From NCBI RefSeq assembly GCF_910592395.1, contig NC_088308.1, positions 5,597,001 to 5,661,000 on the forward strand: a stretch of 64,000 nucleotides of DNA, written 5' to 3'. Positions within the stretch are counted from its first letter, which is position 1. Every line of letters begins with the position of its first letter. Position numbers and translations under genes: made by a program. Source of the DNA: Lineus longissimus. Its lineage: Eukaryota; Nemertea; Pilidiophora; Heteronemertea; Lineidae. Below the pieces are notes generated by a model that worked only from the letters and a program-made list of their open reading frames with translations, was not told the DNA's origin and made no database searches. Below are positions 59,500 through 64,000 of the stretch, piece after piece.

Positions 59500-61787
59500 C
59501 TGTCAAGTGAAAAATTTATGAAATATTTACAGATGGAGGAAATAACAGAAGGTATCTAAGTGTGAAGGGGGACGATACGCTAGTTTATATCACAATGCAA
59601 AAGCATAACTTCAATTTTATGAGACGGGAACATGTTTAAATATTTGGGGTTTGGGTGGATTCGAGTTACATGTTGACAGTATTATGGATCCAAAATACAC
59701 TTAGTCTTATTTGATATGAACACAGTTGTTCCAAATGAATAGAACATTCAATCATTTTATGTCTCCTATAAGAACAAAAGATTAGTATTTCACTAGCTCT
59801 AAGGAATATTCCTAAAAGCAAAGAGGAATAATGTGCATTTCAAATGAGAACCTAAGCACAGTGTTCAGCTACAGTCTTGCATTTGTGCAGGCCAACTATT
59901 GAGCTGGAGAAGGATTGGAATGGCTCTATAACTATGCTGAAAATGGTTTGGAAATCAAAGAACCTGAGAAAAAACTAACTGCAGTATGCATGTTGCTTCA
60001 TTTTACAAAATTCCTGAATTTTTAAGTCCAAAGTTTCTAACCAGACAAAATATCAACCAAAAAACTCGGAAAAGTTCCCTACCTTCGAAAAGAAAATCCT
60101 AGACTCGCCAACCGCCTCCTGCCTATGTATTCCCAGCCCGCCTCAACACTCCCAGCCTAAAGGTTTAACCTATCGCCTACAGATATATACTAATATATGG
60201 TTCCAGAGCATCCCCCATATTACAAGAAGCCCTAGAGAGTGGGCTGCCTAGCCAGAACCACCTGTTTGAGAAATCATAGATCTACCGGAAGAAATTGAAG
60301 ATCTATAGTGAAATACCTTAAAATTAAACTGGAAAAACTCCCATAGATTTAAAATCCAAGTGGTTGGTTCGGAATAGAAAATACCTGAGAGCTTAGACAA
60401 GACTGACTGGGCTAATAAAAATAGCATTTCCTCATCTAAATATAGGGAATCAATTCAGGTAGCCTATACACACAATCTTCCTTCCTCTCACTCAAACAAG
60501 TTGGAAAAATCGACAGCAATTTCCTGGTTTCGAAAAAAATCCCAATCAATACTTCCCACGGAATTAGGATGAACTTATATCTGCCATCTATTGATAAACA
60601 TAACAACTGATGCAAAATAATAGGTAGCCACGGCCGGGACTGCCCCCCCCCCTTGGATCCATGCCTGAGAATTGGGATTCAGATAAAAACAGAACTTTGA
60701 ACAGGAGGAGAATAGAACTGCTAACTGGGGCAAGTATAAGAAACAGTTCCACTCGCATGCTGGTTATCAAGTAGCTCAATACTAATCATAATTCACTCAA
60801 TACATGCGTCAAAATAGAATTTGATAACAAATCGTTCAAATTAACCCAGAAGATTGGTGTAAATGGCATCGGGGAACAAGTAAAGAAATATCGTTAAGAC
60901 TCGAAATAGGATGGAAGCAATAACATGAATAACTGGAACAGTCAGTACACAATTTGCTGGAAAAAATGCTAAAGATATTGAGCGATATGGGTTCTGGGTT
61001 GTAGGTTAATTGATCAATTTGACTTTGTTGTCATAATAGCTTGCTGTGATGAATTGTCTGAAGTGGTAATTCCATAGTCTCAGGATTCAGATTTTGCTTC
61101 AGCTAAAGATATAACACATCTGAAATGAGTTGACTTTTGAGAGCATAGGCATTATTGCCAAACATGCAGCTTTTTTACAACAAGCTCTACCTATTAGGTA
61201 AAACAAACAGCATATCTTTTTCCCACACAAAGCTACCACTCGATAAATACAAATCATTTAAATGTACAGATTATTTTTCGACCTGCAAGAAAATTTTTTA
61301 GTGTCACGGGCCACTGAATGGCTTCAGCCGAAACCCAGCTCTTACAAATAGCTGGCACAGATCTGACATCGGTCAGTTCAAAGGAACTTCATTAGCAACA
61401 GAGAGGATAGGGAGAAACTAATCTTTCCACCTCAGCACAACATTTGGACTAGAGCTTGGATTGTAGTTACATCTTCATTGCCATTGAGGATTCAAGATTG
61501 AAATAAGGAGTGGATGTTGGTTCCTGAAGCTGACAATAGGGGATGTGGTGCCAGTATTGACCATAGCTTGCATTTGCAAGCACAGGAACCCACACGACAT
61601 CATTAGCGCTCTTAAATTGGGGCGTCTGGTGTCCCTCCTGCAGAGTTTTCTTATGGTCGCTACGATCAAACACGCAACTGACATGGTGAAAATGACCATC
61701 ACATCCTCCACCTATTCGTCCCATCAGGAACCGATGCAAATCGAGTATTGATAAATTTTCTGCCTCTGCTTACCCTTGGCGATCAAG

Positions 61788-61961
61788 GAGTCGAGACCCA
61801 TCGTCATCCCCGAGGATTGTGATGACCCGGACCGGTTCGACAGCGAATCTGCACCCTTGTTGAACGACACTGGCTTGTACGACCTGGACACGGAGCCTGA
61901 AAAGAGTTACATGGCGCATGAGTATGACAACGAGATTTTAGGTGAAGTGAAGAAAGCGTAA
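61788..61961 (+). CDS. Unidentified plus-strand terminal exon
   Basis: After a pyrimidine-rich acceptor (ttctgcctctgcttaccctt...caag), 57 codons and a stop encode ESRPIVIPEDCDDPDRFDSE, then SAPLLNDTGLYDLDTEPEKS and MAHEYDNEILGEVKKA. Third positions are C/G-biased, unlike the surroundings, which suggests real coding sequence. It is acidic with an ESAPLL dileucine-type sorting signal and several Tyr motifs, as in the cytoplasmic tail of an endosomal or lysosomal membrane protein; that role is a guess. I found no matching upstream plus-strand exon, so it could be the end of a nested gene, a pseudogene fragment or a retained copy. The family is not recognised. Confidence 0.5.
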   Translation, partial: ESRPIVIPEDCDDPDRFDSESAPLLNDTGLYDLDTEPEKSYMAHEYDNEILGEVKKA

Positions 61962-62252
61962 CTGTCTGTCTCAGCTCAGAATAATTGCAATGAATTCTTT
62001 TCCTTGTGTGTGAAGTTGGATGGCACACAACTGGAGATGCTCTCAGTAACCTGTGTCAAAACAGAATGCGTTCATCACCGTTTACTGTGTGATAAAAAGC
62101 AAGATGGCCAATTTCAACAGCCGTCAAAGTCACATTGCTTGACCAATTCCTTTGGACCACAATCTTAGAAATCTAAATTACTGATAAGCTATTCTGAAGC
62201 CGATAAAACCAGTCCAGCATTTTTGGAGAATCTCTCTCATACTTTAGCATTC

Positions 62253-62258
62253 AATAAA
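62253..62258 (+). terminator. Possible poly(A) signal for the plus-strand exon
   Basis: A canonical AATAAA lies about 290 bases after the stop codon of the plus-strand exon, a normal 3' UTR length. Such hexamers are frequent in AT-rich sequence, so weight depends on the exon being real. Confidence 0.35.
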
Positions 62259-62916
62259 TTGCCAGTTGTTGGGAAATGTCCTATGTACTTTTTTATTGGG
62301 AACAAACCAATCTACATGTGTACATGTACATGTACCATCGTCTATAAATGATATGCCAGAAGAAAGGATGGTTCTGTTGACCACAAGAAGGAGTTAGATC
62401 TAGCTTCTAACATAACTTTGATTATTTCCATTCTTGGATGTGCATTCGTTTGTACATGCTGATGACACTGGGGTAGAGGAATGAATGACATGTCTACTCT
62501 ACCATTCACACTAAACATGATAAATGTAAGGTTTTTTTTAGCCCTTTGGAGTTTTTTTTGTTATGATGATTGTGTTGATGACTTGGAATAAGGTACATGG
62601 TGAGAAATTTAGGAGTTTCTAATGTCAACTGTACTAGGGTCATGGTTGGGTATATGAAGATGACATCATTGTGGCAGCCTATACCTAAATGACGGCGTAA
62701 TGGCAGCCTATATACCTAGAAGATGTCAATGTGACCGGTTAAAGATTAACATTTGCAGTACAGCATCCACCAGTGCCCAGGCTGGTGAATGACCGATTTC
62801 CAGCTTTGGGAGATACATAAAGCTAATGTTAACCTTTGATTATCCACGATGAGATGACATAATATGTAACTACCTAAGAACATAGCAAGTAAAGTTACAT
62901 GTATTTCCTTTCTCAC

Positions 62917-63048
62917 CAAGCCAGTTTTCCAGACACAACACAAACTCATCCAGGGGATGCAGCCCAAGGAAACCTTTCACAGTGAGATATGCAAAATATC
63001 CCAGCAAACTTCCATAAAAAGCATCTAACGGATGCACGCCACTCAAAA
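62917..63048 (-). CDS. Putative 5'-most exon found: hydrophobic, HPLD repeat
   Basis: Residues 1-45 of the traced chain. A frame opened by acceptor ttttctttcag and closed by donor CTTG|gtgaga gives LSGVHPLDAFYGSLLGYFAY, then LTVKGFLGLHPLDEFVLCLE and NWL, joining in frame to EREFENL. GVHPLDAF and GLHPLDEF form an internal repeat, and the stretch between is hydrophobic enough for a membrane or amphipathic helix. This is unlike the rest of the SORBS chain. It could be a true N-terminal exon, an exon of another gene, or a chance frame with good splice sites; only phase and splice sites support it. Confidence 0.45.
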
Positions 63049-64000
63049 CTGAAAGAAAACGAATTAGAACATGCCTAAAGCTCTTCTAGGAAACATGCAA
63101 TCAAATACGTAACGGAAACTAAACTAAAATCAAAAGAGATGTTTTAGTAATTTTACACAAATGCAATCAGAATTAGTAACTGGATGTAAACATGAGATTT
63201 TAAACCATCAGAATCTGAAAGATAAATCATTAATGCGCATGCGTTCTTGACTATAATATCACTGGCATTCTGCCTACAAGATGACATGCTCCACTGACAG
63301 GTAAGAGCCATCCTTTTAGAATCAGAATCAGCTCTTATCTGACAGTACAAAGTATAGGACAGGACAAGCATGTTACATTGAAGAAACTGTTAATGGTAGT
63401 GATACTGAAGGGTAGAGAACCCCTCTCTGGCGTTCAACCCCCACTCAACACTGCTGATAGTGACATCAACTTCCCACCCCGTGAACCTTATAACAACACT
63501 CACTTCAGCCCAGTTACGTTTTGACCACAATGGGATGCAGAACATGTAAGAAGGTGCAACATGAACTTGACCCTTTGGCTTCCTTGGTAAAAGTGACCTT
63601 GACCTAGGACGAAGTACCAGGGTATACATAACAATGCTGATTAAGATAAGTTTCTCCATTACAGCAACATAAACAAGGTTAGAATTGGATCCCTCCATCT
63701 AGACCATGCGATGAGTGCACACGCTGCATTCCTTCTTCCCACACTAACCATATTTGGACATAGGCTTCCATTCATTAACCCTCGGCTTTGGCCTGATTGT
63801 GCAATAATTTGCAACCGAATCTGGCACATGCATGGTATAAACGGGCAAACTTTCGACCGAATCTGACCGCCCTATTCCCCGGGATGTTCCCATGGACCGT
63901 GAATCTGGCTGAGGAGTGAAGGATCTGTAAAAGGGTCGGCCTGCAGATGAGACGGGAAGGAGAAGGATTAGAAATGGTAAAGCATTTGCTAGGGCACCTG
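63049..64000 (-). other. Unresolved upstream sequence
   Basis: It should be intron or 5' flank of the SORBS gene. A minus-strand frame of about 100 codons (63390-63698) starts with a hydrophobic stretch but has no convincing donor of the right phase and looks non-coding in its second half. No promoter signal was recognised. Confidence 0.4.

Larger units (their letters stand above)
59500..62916 (-). other. SORBS intron containing a plus-strand exon
   Basis: The main content is the plus-strand exon at 61788-61961. A run of ten C with ggatcc near 60644 resembles sequence at 15113-15140 read on the other strand. Nothing else was seen. Confidence 0.5.
5730..63048 (-). other. SORBS: Gene-level model: giant SORBS-family adaptor (SoHo + 3 SH3)
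   Basis: Coding exons on the minus strand, 5' to 3': 63048-62917, 59499-59380, 53891-52467, 47445-47320, 45671-45286, 43185-42963, 41717-41667, 40531-40335, 39921-39846, 38229-38155, 35498-35426, 35117-35000, 27482-27433, 24564-24410, 21886-16286, 11400-11170, 9326-9190, 8896-8811, 8623-8468, 8059-7945, 7621-7511, 7187-7001, 6795-6345, 6188-6022, then 5731-5730. Every junction keeps frame, for 3,483 codons plus stop; residue numbers in the exon entries use this chain. Family members link vinculin, afadin, Cbl and Abl/Arg to actin at focal adhesions, Z-discs and cell junctions. The chain is about three times the usual vertebrate length. The first two exons are less certain than the rest, and alternative splicing is likely. 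Confidence 0.85.

Noticed and set aside
61545-61751. Plus-strand frame just before the orphan exon
   Set aside because: Tested as the preceding exon of 61788-61961: it ends in a stop with no donor, and the peptide shows no link to the exon.
63390-63698. Minus-strand frame starting MEGSNSNLVYVAVMEK
   Set aside because: Considered as the SORBS start exon because of its hydrophobic start; no convincing donor in phase 1 and the second half looks random.

Overview
This is invertebrate nuclear DNA: interrupted genes, GT-AG introns of 0.1 to 7.5 kb, AT-rich non-coding sequence, minisatellites, and several small non-autonomous DNA transposons with tRNA-derived SINE heads. The gene set and repeats suggest a marine bilaterian, perhaps a lophotrochozoan. 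The species cannot be fixed from the sequence.

Almost the whole window is one minus-strand gene, read from about 63 kb down to 5.7 kb. It is a SORBS-family adaptor (sorbin/SoHo domain plus three C-terminal SH3 domains; the CAP/ponsin, vinexin and ArgBP2 family). I traced 24 coding exons by reading the minus strand. Each one has an AG acceptor and a GT donor, and every junction keeps frame. Joined, they give at least 3,483 codons, with the 5' end unresolved. Order from the N-terminus: a hydrophobic exon of uncertain assignment (62.9 kb); a short exon (59.4 kb); a low-complexity exon with about 13 SPWRNQ-type repeats (52.5-53.9 kb); proline/serine-rich exons (42.9-47.4 kb); the SoHo domain over five small exons (40.5-35.0 kb); two linker exons (27.4 and 24.5 kb); one 5.6-kb exon coding 1,866 residues (16.3-21.9 kb); a proline-rich exon and a charged helical segment (11.4-8.8 kb); and SH3-1, SH3-2 and SH3-3 (8.6-6.0 kb). 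The stop codon is split by the last intron.

At the left edge (889-1244, minus strand) is the first coding exon of an ADF/cofilin gene; the rest lies outside the window. It sits downstream of the SORBS gene in the same orientation. Both families act on actin: cofilin severs filaments, SORBS proteins organise actin at adhesions. Between them lie the SORBS 3' UTR, the cofilin promoter and a 176-bp minisatellite.

Other content: an internally deleted PIF/Harbinger element with the start of both its genes (56359-57102); a Harbinger-type MITE (42039-42434); a Tc1/mariner-type MITE (42698-42872); a 95-bp-arm foldback (13997-14219); two smaller terminal-inverted-repeat elements; an unidentified plus-strand terminal exon (61788-61961); and a possible alternative 3' exon of the SORBS gene (35613-35851). 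I see no bacterial-type system, CRISPR array or rRNA. The most unusual feature is the SORBS gene itself, above all its giant cassette-like exon and its peptide repeats.
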